A stretch of 64,000 nucleotides of DNA from Sandaracinaceae bacterium (GTDB taxonomy: Bacteria; Myxococcota_A; Polyangia; Polyangiales; Houyiibacteriaceae). The position numbers were made by a program, and so were the translations under genes. How positions within the stretch are numbered: position 1 is the first letter of the stretch; each line of letters starts with the position of its first letter. The stretch spans positions 496,001 through 560,000 of the forward strand of contig JACKEJ010000007.1 in assembly GCA_020633055.1 (NCBI GenBank), written 5' to 3'. This document shows, one piece after another, positions 26,287 through 35,032 of this stretch. The notes under the pieces were generated by a model. The model made no database searches and was not told the origin of the DNA. It worked only from the letters and a program-made list of their open reading frames with translations.

Positions 26287-26585
26287 GCGCCCTCCAGGAC
26301 TTTGGGCACCGCGAACCCCTCGCCGTCGGACGCGGGTGCCGCAGCCAGCGCAGCTTCGCGGGCGAGACCGGCCACGACCCGGTCCTCGCGCAATGGTGAC
26401 AGGAGCGGAATGGCATGGAATGAGGGGGAGAGGGCCGATACGTCGACGGTATCCAGCGCGGCCACGTAGCCGAGGATGGCATCCAGCTGGCGGCGCATGT
26501 CCGTAACGGCTTGGTCGTCCAGCGCGAGGCGCGCGAGCCTCGCGACATGCCTCACTTGATCCGACGAGATCTTTGGTTCGTCCAT
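26283..26585 (-). CDS. gatC: Asp-tRNA(Asn)/Glu-tRNA(Gln) amidotransferase subunit C
   Basis: A 100-aa helical subunit that holds GatA and GatB together. The N-terminus (ISSDQVRHVARLARLAL) and LDAILGYVAALDTVDV are typical. The start at 26585 (MDEPKISS) fits the family; a frame start at 26642 would add 19 unlike residues. First gene of gatCAB-mtnA. The intergenic region to its right holds a palindrome and a promoter-like -35. Confidence 0.95.
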   Translation of the reverse strand: MDEPKISSDQVRHVARLARLALDDQAVTDMRRQLDAILGYVAALDTVDVSALSPSFHAIPLLSPLREDRVVAGLAREAALAAAPASDGEGFAVPKVLEGA

Positions 26586-26621
26586 CGGCGGGACCCTAGC
26601 GCTCTGGGGGTGTGGCGGCAA

Positions 26622-26627
26622 TTGACA
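26622..26627 (+). promoter_or_regulatory. Consensus -35 hexamer upstream of the hybrid histidine kinase
   Basis: TTGACA is a perfect -35. Positions 17-19 bp downstream (26645-26652, GATGAATT) give only a 3-of-6 match to a -10. If used, transcripts would start near 26657, just before the palindrome at 26666-26680. Confidence 0.3.
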
Positions 26628-26665
26628 ACGCCCCACGCACACCTGATGAATTTATCCGCAAACGG

Positions 26666-26680
26666 TGTCACACTGTGACA
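26666..26680. promoter_or_regulatory. 15-bp perfect palindrome, operator-like
   Basis: TGTCACA and TGTGACA flank a single C: perfect 7-bp arms in the region between divergent gatC and the histidine kinase. This size and symmetry fits a dimeric regulator site. The regulator is unknown. Confidence 0.5.
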
Positions 26681-26744
26681 GTATCGCCTTCGACGCGTGT
26701 TCGTGTAATCTTCTCTCACGTCTGTTCACACACGCTCCCCCCCC

Positions 26745-28094
26745 ATGACATCGCACCCCTTCACATGGCTCGCACAGCAGCTCGGCTGGACCGAGTTGAT
26801 TGAATCCCCGGATGGTTCGGTGCTCACCTCGCGCGGGGAGCCCGTCGCCGCGGGTACGCGCTTGGAGGACGCCGTCGCCGCGCGCGTGCCACACGTCCTG
26901 CGCGGGCGTGCCATCGAGGCCGTGCGTGCGGCGCGCCTCGGGGTGCCCAAGACGTTGGAGCTGCCCTCCGGCGGCCGACTGATGTGCTGGCCGAACGACG
27001 ACGACACCGTGCGCGTCTTGGTCACGCGGCCCGCCAGCCGCGCCTCGGAGCCCGCGCTCGCAGATCTCTCCGGCGCCGCCAGTCACGAGATGGCCAACGC
27101 GCTCACCTCGATCTTGGGTTGGGCCGACGTCGGTTTGGCCAACCGCGGAGCCCAGGCCACGACGGCGCTGCGGTCCATCAAGGACAGCGCGGAGAGCGCC
27201 CGAGCCATCGCAGACGACATCCTCGCGATGGTACGCACGGCCGACACCGACGAGACCAGCACCACCATGGCCGACGCCGTGTGTGGCGACGTCGTCCGCC
27301 TGATCACCCCCCAGGCGCGGCGTCGTTCGGTGGAGATCGTACACCGCCAGGGCAAAGACGTGCTCTGCCGCGCGCCTCGCAACAAGCTCGTGTCCATCCT
27401 CTGGAACCTGATCCACAACGCCGTGTCCGTGGCGCAGCCCGGCGGGCACGTCGAGGTGTGGGTCGAGTCGCAAGGGGACTTCGTGCTGTTCAACGTGCGC
27501 GACGACGGCCCGGGCATGGACCGCACGACGCGGGAGCGGGCGTTCGAGCCGTACTTCACCACGCGCGACAAGGGCACCGGGCTCGGGCTCGCGGTGGTCA
27601 AGTCGTTCGTCAGCACCTTGGGCGGAAAGATCGAGCTGCAGACCGCGCCTGGGCGCGGCGCGTGGTTCCGCATCCACGTCCCGGTGGCCAGCCCCTTGGC
27701 ACGTCGAGGCAGCGGGATCCTGCCCCGCCTGCCCCGTGTCTTGGTGGTCGAGAACGACCCCATCCTGCGCGAGATGCTCCAGCTCGCCCTCGAGATGCAT
27801 CAGCTGAAGGTGAGCGTCGCGGCCGGTCGGGCGGAGGCGCTCAACGCAACGGAGCACGTGGACGTCGCCGTGGTGGATCTCAACCTGGACGATGGCGACG
27901 GCATCGAGCTGATCGAGACGCTCAAGCGCGCCGGACGGGCGACGGAGGGCGTCATCATCAGCGGCAGCTCACCGCCGCCCGAATGCACGCTCACGTGGAT
28001 TCGCAAGCCATTCCAGCCGAGCGAGCTCGCCGAGTCCATTCGTGAGTTGATCGGCCAGCTGAGTGGTCAGCACGACATCTCCCGCCTGGGCTGA
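26745..28094 (+). CDS. Soluble hybrid histidine kinase with C-terminal receiver domain
   Basis: A 449-aa protein. Residues 1-95 form a small N-terminal sensor region without membrane helices. The H-box follows (SGAASHEMANALTSILGW, His114), then the ATPase domain with N-box NLIHNAV (221-227), G1 DDGPGM and G2 GTGLGL. A receiver domain (about 330-440) has the acidic pair END (336-338), phospho-acceptor Asp378 (VVDLNLDDG) and Lys421 (RKPF). All catalytic residues are present, so a His-to-Asp relay within one protein is likely. No output domain is attached. The nearby FHA activator has no receiver domain, so direct phosphotransfer to it is unlikely. Confidence 0.93.
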   Translation: MTSHPFTWLAQQLGWTELIESPDGSVLTSRGEPVAAGTRLEDAVAARVPHVLRGRAIEAVRAARLGVPKTLELPSGGRLMCWPNDDDTVRVLVTRPASRASEPALADLSGAASHEMANALTSILGWADVGLANRGAQATTALRSIKDSAESARAIADDILAMVRTADTDETSTTMADAVCGDVVRLITPQARRRSVEIVHRQGKDVLCRAPRNKLVSILWNLIHNAVSVAQPGGHVEVWVESQGDFVLFNVRDDGPGMDRTTRERAFEPYFTTRDKGTGLGLAVVKSFVSTLGGKIELQTAPGRGAWFRIHVPVASPLARRGSGILPRLPRVLVVENDPILREMLQLALEMHQLKVSVAAGRAEALNATEHVDVAVVDLNLDDGDGIELIETLKRAGRATEGVIISGSSPPPECTLTWIRKPFQPSELAESIRELIGQLSGQHDISRLG

Positions 28095-28097
28095 CAC

Positions 28098-28125
28098 GAG
28101 CCCGGGTACGGCACGGCGCGGGCTC
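28098..28125 (+). terminator. Hairpin after the hybrid histidine kinase
   Basis: GAGCCCG (28098-28104) and CGGGCTC (28119-28125) form a perfect 7-bp stem four bases after the stop codon. No T-tract follows, so it may be a weak or Rho-assisted terminator. Confidence 0.4.
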
Positions 28126-28212
28126 CCATCGGTGCACGAGCAACCAGCGCCACGCAGCTGCCGACGTGATAGGACGACCAGTTCCCCCCTGTGCTGCTAG
28201 AGTCCCGGTCTG

Positions 28213-29619
28213 ATGAACACCACGCGCCGCAACGCATGGACCACGGCGTCGCAGCAGAACGTCCGCATCGAAGATGCCGACATGGACCCGACACCCGGGC
28301 TGGTGCTGATCTACTCGCGCCTCCATGCCCGGCTGGTGCCCGTGGCGCCGCTCCGCACCAGCCCCTTCACGGTGGGCCGCGAAGACGGCAACGAGCTCTG
28401 CATCCCTGAAGCTGCGGTGTCGCGCCAGCACGCGCGCCTCGAGCAGCGTGGGCCGCGCTGGTGGATCGTGGACTTGAAGTCCACCAACGGCGTGACCGTG
28501 AACGGGGCGCGCGTCCAGGAAGCCCCACTCTCCAGCCACGATGTCCTCCGCATCGGCGACAGCGTGTACCGCTTCGCGACCGACGGCGCGACCCGCTACA
28601 TCGCGTATCCGCCTGGAGGCACCGTCGTTGCGGGGGCGCGACCCTTCTCGCACGACCGATCGGGATCGCTGATCGGCGGCTACCAGATGGACCAGCTGCT
28701 CGACCGGCTGCAGCGCGTAGCGCCGACGGCGCTCTCGGTCATCATCACGGGCGAGAGCGGCACCGGGAAGGAGCTCGCCGCGCGGGAGCTCCATCGCCGC
28801 AGCGGGCGCCACGGACACTTTCAGGCCATCAACTGCGCGGCACTGAGCCCCACGCTCATCGAGAGCGAGTTATTCGGACACCGGAAGGGCGCGTTCACGG
28901 GGGCCACGCACGACAAACCCGGGCTCCTGCGCGCTGCAGACGGCGGCACGCTGTTCCTGGACGAGATCGGCGACATGCCGCTCGAGGCACAGGCGAAACT
29001 ACTGCGCGTGTTGCAGGAGAAGGAGGTGCTCCCAATCGGCGCATCGCGCCCGGTGCCCCTCGACGTCCGCGTGGCCTGCGCCACCCATCGAGACCTCGAA
29101 GAGTTGGTGGCGAGCGGCTCCTTCCGTGGCGACCTCCTGGCACGCCTACGCGAGTTCGAGCTGGAGATGCCTCCCCTGCGTCATCGGCGTGAGGACGTGC
29201 TGCCACTGTTGCGCCACTTTCTCGCGGTGGCTGGGCGACCCGCCTGCGAGCCCAGCTTCTCGTACATGCTGGCGTTGGCGCACTACGAATGGCCGTACAA
29301 CGTGCGTGAGATGGAGAGCGCCGTACGCCTGTCGGTGGCGCTCGCCGGCGGCGGCGAGCTGGATCTGCGCCACCTCCCGAAGCCCATCCAGAGCGCGCTC
29401 GACGAGCACGGCAAGCCCGCCAGGGCGCCCGACCCCCACGTGGCCGCCGCCGCACACGCCGCCCGCGGGGACACGCCCGACGAAGCGCAGCTGCGGCGCG
29501 CGTTGGCGGAGCAGAAGGGCAACGTAGCGGCCGTGGGCCGAATGTTCGGCAAGGAGCGCATGCAAGTGCATCGCTGGATGCGCCGCTACGGCATCAACGC
29601 CGAGGACTACCGCGGTTGA
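28213..29619 (+). CDS. FHA-domain sigma-54-dependent transcriptional activator
   Basis: A 468-aa enhancer-binding protein. FHA domain at about 45-120 (FTVGRE, AAVSRQHARLE, LKSTNGVTVNG). AAA+ core with Walker A GESGTGKE (180-187), GAFTGA (226-231) and Walker B GGTLFLDEI. The C-terminus ends in a Fis-like HTH (LAEQKGNVAAVGRMFGKERMQVHRWM). It should respond to phosphothreonine ligands and open sigma-54 promoters. It is only about 30 percent alike by eye to the activator at 14361-15683 outside the core, so they probably serve different targets. The histidine kinase lies 118 bp upstream with a hairpin between. Confidence 0.95.
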   Translation: MNTTRRNAWTTASQQNVRIEDADMDPTPGLVLIYSRLHARLVPVAPLRTSPFTVGREDGNELCIPEAAVSRQHARLEQRGPRWWIVDLKSTNGVTVNGARVQEAPLSSHDVLRIGDSVYRFATDGATRYIAYPPGGTVVAGARPFSHDRSGSLIGGYQMDQLLDRLQRVAPTALSVIITGESGTGKELAARELHRRSGRHGHFQAINCAALSPTLIESELFGHRKGAFTGATHDKPGLLRAADGGTLFLDEIGDMPLEAQAKLLRVLQEKEVLPIGASRPVPLDVRVACATHRDLEELVASGSFRGDLLARLREFELEMPPLRHRREDVLPLLRHFLAVAGRPACEPSFSYMLALAHYEWPYNVREMESAVRLSVALAGGGELDLRHLPKPIQSALDEHGKPARAPDPHVAAAAHAARGDTPDEAQLRRALAEQKGNVAAVGRMFGKERMQVHRWMRRYGINAEDYRG

Positions 29620-29679
29620 GGCCCGCGCAGTGCGCGTCGACGCTGGGCACCGGGCGAGTCCTTGGCGCCGGTGTGGCGA

Positions 29680-30528
29680 CTACTGCACGCCCGGGGGCGG
29701 CAGCAGGGTGAGGCCCTGATGGTCCCGGTCCTTCAGCCGCTCGAGGATGATGGTCGCGGTTTCCTCGATGGCCAGGTTGGTCACGTCCACCACCATCCAC
29801 TCGGGGTTCTCCCGGAAGATCGCGTGCGCGTATTCCAGCTCTGCCCTCACATGCTCGCGCAACCCGTAGTTGGCATCGCCCGGCATCCCCAGCTGCTGTA
29901 GGCGCTGCCGCCGGATGTCCATGAGGTGGTCCGTGTCCAGCGTGAGGCCGATGACCTTGTGACCGGGGACGTCGTACAGCTCGGGGGGGGGCTCCACGCC
30001 GAGGACCAGTGGTACGTTCGCCACCTTGAGGCCGCGCCCGGCGAGGTACGTGGACAGGGGTGTCTTGCTGGTGCGGCTCACCCCCGTCAGGACCAGATCC
30101 GCGCGCCGCAGGTTGCGTGGCTCCTTGCCGTCGTCGCTCTTGACCGCAAACTCGATGGCCTCCACGCGCCGAAAATACTCCTTGGACAAGGGCATCTCGG
30201 CAGTGGGGATGTTGACCGGATCGGACTCCAGGAACGCACCCACCTTGTGGATGAGCGAACCGATGACGTCGACGGCCTCCACTTCGTTCTCGTGCGCCAG
30301 CTTGTGAAAAAACTCGCGGAGTTCGGGTCGCACGAGCGTGAAGACGATCATCGCGCCGTTCTCGCGTGCCTTCTTGATCACGTCCGATACCGAGTCGCTG
30401 TCGCGCACCCGAGTGAACAGGCGCACGGGGACCCGTACGTTCGGATACTGCAGGAGAGCCGCTCGCACGACGCGCTCGGCGGTCTCTCCCGTGGAGTCAC
30501 TGACTACGAAGATGGGCTTGGGGTCCAT
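29680..30528 (-). CDS. PEP synthetase / pyruvate,phosphate dikinase regulatory kinase-phosphorylase
   Basis: A 282-aa bifunctional regulator of the DUF299 family that switches PpsA or PpdK on and off by threonine phosphorylation using ADP, and reverses it using phosphate. Motifs: VVSDSTGETAERVVRAAL at the N-terminus, the P-loop-like VLTGVSRTSKTPLS, and NYGLREHVRAELEYA near the end. The ATG at 30528 fits the family; the frame extends upstream in an unlike Arg/Ala-rich stretch. Which of the two target enzymes is used cannot be told here because neither is in the window. Confidence 0.93.
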   Translation of the reverse strand: MDPKPIFVVSDSTGETAERVVRAALLQYPNVRVPVRLFTRVRDSDSVSDVIKKARENGAMIVFTLVRPELREFFHKLAHENEVEAVDVIGSLIHKVGAFLESDPVNIPTAEMPLSKEYFRRVEAIEFAVKSDDGKEPRNLRRADLVLTGVSRTSKTPLSTYLAGRGLKVANVPLVLGVEPPPELYDVPGHKVIGLTLDTDHLMDIRRQRLQQLGMPGDANYGLREHVRAELEYAHAIFRENPEWMVVDVTNLAIEETATIILERLKDRDHQGLTLLPPPGVQ

Positions 30529-30622
30529 GGGGGCTCCGCAGGATCCTACCACCCACCCACGAGGGACGGCACGGTACCGTGCTGCGCCGCTACCACGTTC
30601 GTCACGTGCGCGGCGCGCAGCA

Positions 30623-30766
30623 TCAGGCGCGACCGATGCGCGAGCCGAGCGCGCGACGAGCCATGCCGTTGATGCGGCGACGGTTCTTGGCCTTGGCCTT
30701 GGCGTGGTGACGGGCGCCCTTGCCCTTGCGGAGGCGGCGGGACTTCTTGGAAAGCGGCAAAAACAT
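30623..30766 (-). CDS. 47-aa highly basic protein
   Basis: An ATG at 30766 with AGGA about nine bases upstream opens a 47-codon frame (MFLPLSKKSRRLRKGKGARH, ending SRIGRA). More than a third of residues are Lys or Arg, with several His, and there are no acidic residues at all. Such small proteins usually bind rRNA or DNA; it may be a small ribosome-associated protein, but I cannot match it to a named one. It sits between the dikinase regulator and trmL. A longer frame on the same strand (30546-30821) is Pro/Gln-rich and is not credible. Confidence 0.6.
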   Translation of the reverse strand: MFLPLSKKSRRLRKGKGARHHAKAKAKNRRRINGMARRALGSRIGRA

Positions 30767-30941
30767 GGGTGAATCCTGCGTGACACGGCCGCGCGGGGGC
30801 GGGCCGAAGCGTTGCGAACACGGTTCGCGAGCCGGGGTCGGCTCAACGGGAGCGCTGTCCTAGCAGGCCCGGGACCCGATGTCACGCCAGCGAACACATC
30901 CGCGCTCGACGACCCTGCGCTTTTCCTTCACAACGCCGGGC

Positions 30942-31475
30942 ATGCCCACGGGCCCCAAGCTGCGCGCAGAAGGCGACGCCGAGCCGTTCCACATCGTGTT
31001 GGTAGACCCGGAGATCCCCGGGAACACGGGGGCCGCGGCGCGCACGGCAGCGGCCACCAAGAGCGCCCTGCATCTGGTCGGGACGCTCGGGTTCCGCATC
31101 GACGAGCAAGCCGTGCGGCGCGCCGGTCTGGACTACTGGCACCTGGTCGACCTGCACCGCCACGACGATCTGACCGCGTTCCAAGCCGTCTGCCCCGGCT
31201 CGCGGCTGCACCTCTTCTCATCCTCCGCGACCAAGAGCTACCTCGACGTGGATTTCCGTCCCGGCGACGCACTGGTGTTCGGCAAGGAGTCCACGGGGCT
31301 CGACCGCTCCCTGCTCGAGGCGCACCCCGATGCCGTCGTGGGCATCCCCACGCTGGGTGAGGTGCGTAGCCTGAACCTCAGCAACGCGGTCGCCATCGTG
31401 GTCTACGAGGCGCTCCGCCAGACCGGCGCGCTGCGGCGGACCTTCGTGTCTGCTGGACCCTCACTCGGCGGCTGA
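30942..31475 (+). CDS. trmL: tRNA (cytidine(34)-2'-O)-methyltransferase
   Basis: SPOUT-class enzyme that 2'-O-methylates the wobble base of tRNA-Leu isoacceptors. The 177-aa product has the order of motifs of TrmL: FHIVLVDPEIPGNTGAAART, LVFGKESTGLD and the knot LNLSNAVAIVVYEALRQ. An ATG at 30879 would add 21 residues that other members lack. It ends inside the convergent molybdopterin oxidoreductase (15-bp overlap of 3' ends). Confidence 0.92.
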   Translation: MPTGPKLRAEGDAEPFHIVLVDPEIPGNTGAAARTAAATKSALHLVGTLGFRIDEQAVRRAGLDYWHLVDLHRHDDLTAFQAVCPGSRLHLFSSSATKSYLDVDFRPGDALVFGKESTGLDRSLLEAHPDAVVGIPTLGEVRSLNLSNAVAIVVYEALRQTGALRRTFVSAGPSLGG

Positions 31476-33611
31476 GGGCGCCGCCACCCAGGGCAGCACC
31501 TGCACCGGCTGACCGCTGAGCGCGCTCGTGCCGGACACGCGGTCCACCCGCGTCGCGTCGATCACGTCGTTCACGCTGACCCCCGGCTGAACGGCGGCGG
31601 TCGTCAGTCGCGTCCCAGCACGACCGTGCCCGAACCCGTGGGGCAGGCTCACCACGCCGGGCATCACGTCCTCGGTCACGCGCAGCGGCACCACGACTTC
31701 CCCCACGCTCGAGCGGACCGTCGCCGCGTCTCCGTCGCGCACGCCTACGCGCGCGGCATCCGACGGATGGATCTCGAGGGTGCAGCGCGAGGCCCCCCGC
31801 ATGAGGCGCGGCGCGTTGTGCATCCACGAGTTGTTGCTCCGCAGCGTGCGACGGCTGATCAGCACGAGCTCCTCCGTGGGGCGGTCTCGCTCGGCTCGCA
31901 GTGCTTCCAGTTGCCCCAGCAGCAGCGGCGGAAACAAGTTCAGATCGTGGCGCGCGAAACGGAGGATCTCACCCAATCGCGCGTCCAGGGGCCCCAAGTC
32001 CACTGTGGTCCCGGCGGCGCGCAGGGACGCCAGCGACAGCTTGTGGTGCCGCTGCGGGCCCACCCGAAGCAGCACGTCCAGTAGACGCTCGGGCCCCATG
32101 CGACGTAGCGTGGCCACGCCGACGGCGAGCACGCGGCGGGGCAGCGACTCACGCCGCAGCGTCTCGAACGCGACACGGAGCAGCACGTCCCAGCCTTCGC
32201 GGGTGTCTGCGGGAGGTGGGATGAGCGCGTCGTCGAATGCCGCGTAGTTGCGCACCCCCTGCCCCGCGAAGAGGAACGGATAGTGCGCGCGCTCGAGAGC
32301 CACCGGAGTGGGCAGGATGTAGTGCGCGAGCGAGGAGGTCTCGTTCACGAACAGATCCACGCAGACCAGCAGTGGTAGCTGGCGCAGCGCCGCGCTCAAG
32401 CGGGTACCGTCTGGGTTGGAGAGCACGGGGTTCCCTGCGTGGACCAGCAGCGCCTCGAGTCGCCCTACCCCCGGCGTCTCGAGCTCCTCGAGCAGCGCCG
32501 CCACGGGCAGCTCACCCAGGAACGAGGGCCTCCCCGACACCCTGGAGCGCCCAGGCTGCAGCGCCGCGCCCGTCAGCGCGCTCAAGCGCAGCAAGTCGAT
32601 GGCCGGTGTCGCGAAGCGGACGCCACCTTCGCGGTCCAAGTTGCCTGTGAGGGCGTTGACGAGATCCAGGAGGATGGTGGTTGTCGTACCGTGTTCTTGG
32701 ACGCACGTCCCCATGCGACCGTAGCAGATGCCTCGTCGCGCGGCGGCCAGGTCGTCCGCCAACTTGCGGATGGTCTCGGCGGTCAGGCCAACGCGAGTCG
32801 CCACGCGTTCCGGCGAGAACTCACGCGCCGCCTGCTCCAGCGCCCCGAAGCCCAGCTCCCGCGAGAACGGCGAGCGCCGGGCCACGCCCGTCTCGAACAG
32901 CCGAGCGATCATCGCCAAGAGCAGCAACGCATCGGTCCCCGGGCGCACGAAGTGGTGCTCATCCGCGACGGCGGCCGTCTCGGTGCGGCGCGGGTCCACC
33001 ACCACGATGCGCCCTCCCCGCTCGCGAATGGCGCGCAGACGGCGGCCGATGTCGGGGGACACCATGCCGCTGCCGTTGGACACCATCGGGTTGGCGCCGA
33101 CGATCAGGAGGTGTTGGGTGTGGTCGAGGTCGGGGACCGGGACGGCCCCCGGCGCTCCGTAGAGGGTCGCCGAGGCCACGACGCGCGGGAGGTTGTCGAG
33201 CGAGGCGGCGCTGAAGTGGTTGCGTCCTCCGAAGGCGCCACGCAAGACGGTGGAGGCGATGGCCGCCCCGTAGTCGTGCGCGGTAGGGTTCCCCAGGTAG
33301 GTGCCGACGGCGTCCACCCCCGCGCGGGCACGGATCTCGGCGAGCCGACGCCCGATGTCCGCCAGCGCCTCCTCCCAGCGGACGGGAACGAACGCATTCC
33401 CTACCCGCTTGAGCGGTTGGCGCACGCGGTCGGGGTCGTCCATCAAGTCCCCCAGCGCCGCGGCCTTGGGGCAGATGTGACCCCGGGTGAACGGGTCGCG
33501 CGTGTCCCCGCGGACGCTCGTCACGCGCCCGTTCGTGAGCTCCACCCGGAGCCCACAGTGGGCGTCGCACAGTGTGCAGACCGCGCGCTGCCCGTCTTGT
33601 TTCTCGCTCAT
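31461..33611 (-). CDS. Molybdopterin oxidoreductase with N-terminal [4Fe-4S] site
   Basis: A 716-aa enzyme of the DMSO reductase/formate dehydrogenase superfamily. Cluster cysteines are Cys12, 15, 19 and 47 (CTLCDAHC, then HICPK). Three molybdopterin-binding regions are evident (LGNPTAHDYGAA, LIVGANPMVSNGSG and RIVVVDPRR; then a C-terminal beta-barrel with EIHPSDAARVGVRDGDAATV). There is no twin-arginine signal, so it is cytoplasmic. No Cys or Sec appears at the usual metal-ligand position of formate dehydrogenase, so the substrate is uncertain. Its ATG overlaps the stop of the upstream potassium channel gene by 4 bp (ATGA), which is unusual. Confidence 0.9.
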   Translation of the reverse strand: MSEKQDGQRAVCTLCDAHCGLRVELTNGRVTSVRGDTRDPFTRGHICPKAAALGDLMDDPDRVRQPLKRVGNAFVPVRWEEALADIGRRLAEIRARAGVDAVGTYLGNPTAHDYGAAIASTVLRGAFGGRNHFSAASLDNLPRVVASATLYGAPGAVPVPDLDHTQHLLIVGANPMVSNGSGMVSPDIGRRLRAIRERGGRIVVVDPRRTETAAVADEHHFVRPGTDALLLLAMIARLFETGVARRSPFSRELGFGALEQAAREFSPERVATRVGLTAETIRKLADDLAAARRGICYGRMGTCVQEHGTTTTILLDLVNALTGNLDREGGVRFATPAIDLLRLSALTGAALQPGRSRVSGRPSFLGELPVAALLEELETPGVGRLEALLVHAGNPVLSNPDGTRLSAALRQLPLLVCVDLFVNETSSLAHYILPTPVALERAHYPFLFAGQGVRNYAAFDDALIPPPADTREGWDVLLRVAFETLRRESLPRRVLAVGVATLRRMGPERLLDVLLRVGPQRHHKLSLASLRAAGTTVDLGPLDARLGEILRFARHDLNLFPPLLLGQLEALRAERDRPTEELVLISRRTLRSNNSWMHNAPRLMRGASRCTLEIHPSDAARVGVRDGDAATVRSSVGEVVVPLRVTEDVMPGVVSLPHGFGHGRAGTRLTTAAVQPGVSVNDVIDATRVDRVSGTSALSGQPVQVLPWVAAPSAAE

Positions 33612-34975
33612 TCCGGCGGCTCCTCGCAGATCAGGAAGGCCTCGTCGTCCGCGAGCAAGCGCTCGTCGGCGCGAGGGTTGATGACGAAGTCGTGCCCACC
33701 ACGGACGATGGCCATCACGGTCCGTCGCAGCTCCAGCATGCCCATGTTGTAGTCGCGGAAGGTCTTCCCGACGTACTCGCTGGCCACGGGCACTCGATAG
33801 ATCTCGCTCCCGTACTTGTTCGTGAGCAGGTCCTGCAGGAGGTCGCCCACGCCCAGATCCTGCACCGATCGGACCAGCAACGTAGACGCGACGCCCCGCG
33901 TGTCGATCACCGCGTCGCAGCCCGCCGCCTCGAGGTGCTCGCGGTTCTCCGGGTCGATCAGCTCGGCGCTCACGCGCACGTTCGGGTTCAGCTTCTTCAA
34001 CGCGAGGGCCGTGAGCGCGGTCTCGTGGTCGCTCTGTGGGTTGTTGGGGTCGTTCGCGAAGACGATGGCAGCCGCGGCGTGGGCTGCAGACGAACGGGCG
34101 AGCGCATCCCGGCTACCGGGTCGACCGCGCACGAAGCGCACCGGCTCTGCGATGGGGGCGCTCTCGAGGTCCGCGACGACGCAGATGCGCATCTCGAGGT
34201 AGCGCGGGTCGTGGCGGAAGTCGTCGATGGCCCCGAAGGACTTCTCGTTCCACCCCAGCACCAGCAAGTGGTCTCTCAACATGTAGGTCCGAAGTCCCTT
34301 CTGGCCGCGCTCGCGGAAGTCGATCAGCCCCGTCGCGATGGTCGCCGCGAGCGTCCCGAGCACCCCGACGCCGATGATCATCGTCATGACCGCGACCACG
34401 CGCCCACCCAGCGTCGTTGGATAGAGGTCACCATAGCCGACGGTGCTGAGGGTCGTCATGCTCCACCACAGCGCGTCCCCAGGGTCGTGGATGGACGGAT
34501 TGTGGCCGCCCTCGAACTGGTAGAACGCCCCCGCCGCCACCATCCACACCCCGAGCGTGACCCACGACAGATTCGCGATGTCGTCCGTTCGGAACGGCAG
34601 CTCGCGACCGCGTAGCACACGCCGTGACAGCGCCAGCACGCGCCCGAGTCGGATCAGACGGATGAGCCGGACCAGACGGGCCGCGCGCAGCGGTCCGACG
34701 ACGGGCACACAGCCGAGGAGATCGATCCAGTTACGTCGGAAGAAGCGCGCGCGGTAGGGACGTGCCTTGTAGAAGCGATATCCAAAGTCGACGGCGAACA
34801 ACACGCAGAACCCGAGGTCGATGGAACCGACGAGGCGGCCCTCGGCCGAGGTGGGCTCGAGCTGCATGTCGACGATGATGAGCATCAGCGCGACGACGGT
34901 GCTCACCAGCACGAGCCGGTCCCACCAGCGCGGCAGGCGGGGCTCCGTGTGCAGGGGTTGCAAGCGTTGGCTCAT
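33608..34975 (-). CDS. Voltage-gated-type potassium channel with RCK (TrkA) domains
   Basis: A 455-aa ion channel: six membrane segments with an arginine-rich S4 (RAARLVRLIRLIRLGRV), pore helix and selectivity filter TVGYGD (178-183), then cytoplasmic TrkA-N (HLLVLGWNEKS, about 235-360) and TrkA-C domains to the end. The nucleotide loop lacks the usual GxGxxG, so ligand binding may be altered. Mature start is the ATG at 34975; a longer frame to 35443 is antisense to the M23 gene and not credible. It is translationally coupled to the molybdopterin oxidoreductase. Confidence 0.93.
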   Translation of the reverse strand: MSQRLQPLHTEPRLPRWWDRLVLVSTVVALMLIIVDMQLEPTSAEGRLVGSIDLGFCVLFAVDFGYRFYKARPYRARFFRRNWIDLLGCVPVVGPLRAARLVRLIRLIRLGRVLALSRRVLRGRELPFRTDDIANLSWVTLGVWMVAAGAFYQFEGGHNPSIHDPGDALWWSMTTLSTVGYGDLYPTTLGGRVVAVMTMIIGVGVLGTLAATIATGLIDFRERGQKGLRTYMLRDHLLVLGWNEKSFGAIDDFRHDPRYLEMRICVVADLESAPIAEPVRFVRGRPGSRDALARSSAAHAAAAIVFANDPNNPQSDHETALTALALKKLNPNVRVSAELIDPENREHLEAAGCDAVIDTRGVASTLLVRSVQDLGVGDLLQDLLTNKYGSEIYRVPVASEYVGKTFRDYNMGMLELRRTVMAIVRGGHDFVINPRADERLLADDEAFLICEEPPE

Positions 34976-35032
34976 GCGGCCGCGAGTATGCCACCGACTT
35001 GACCACGACTGTGGGCCCGCGCACCGTGAACC

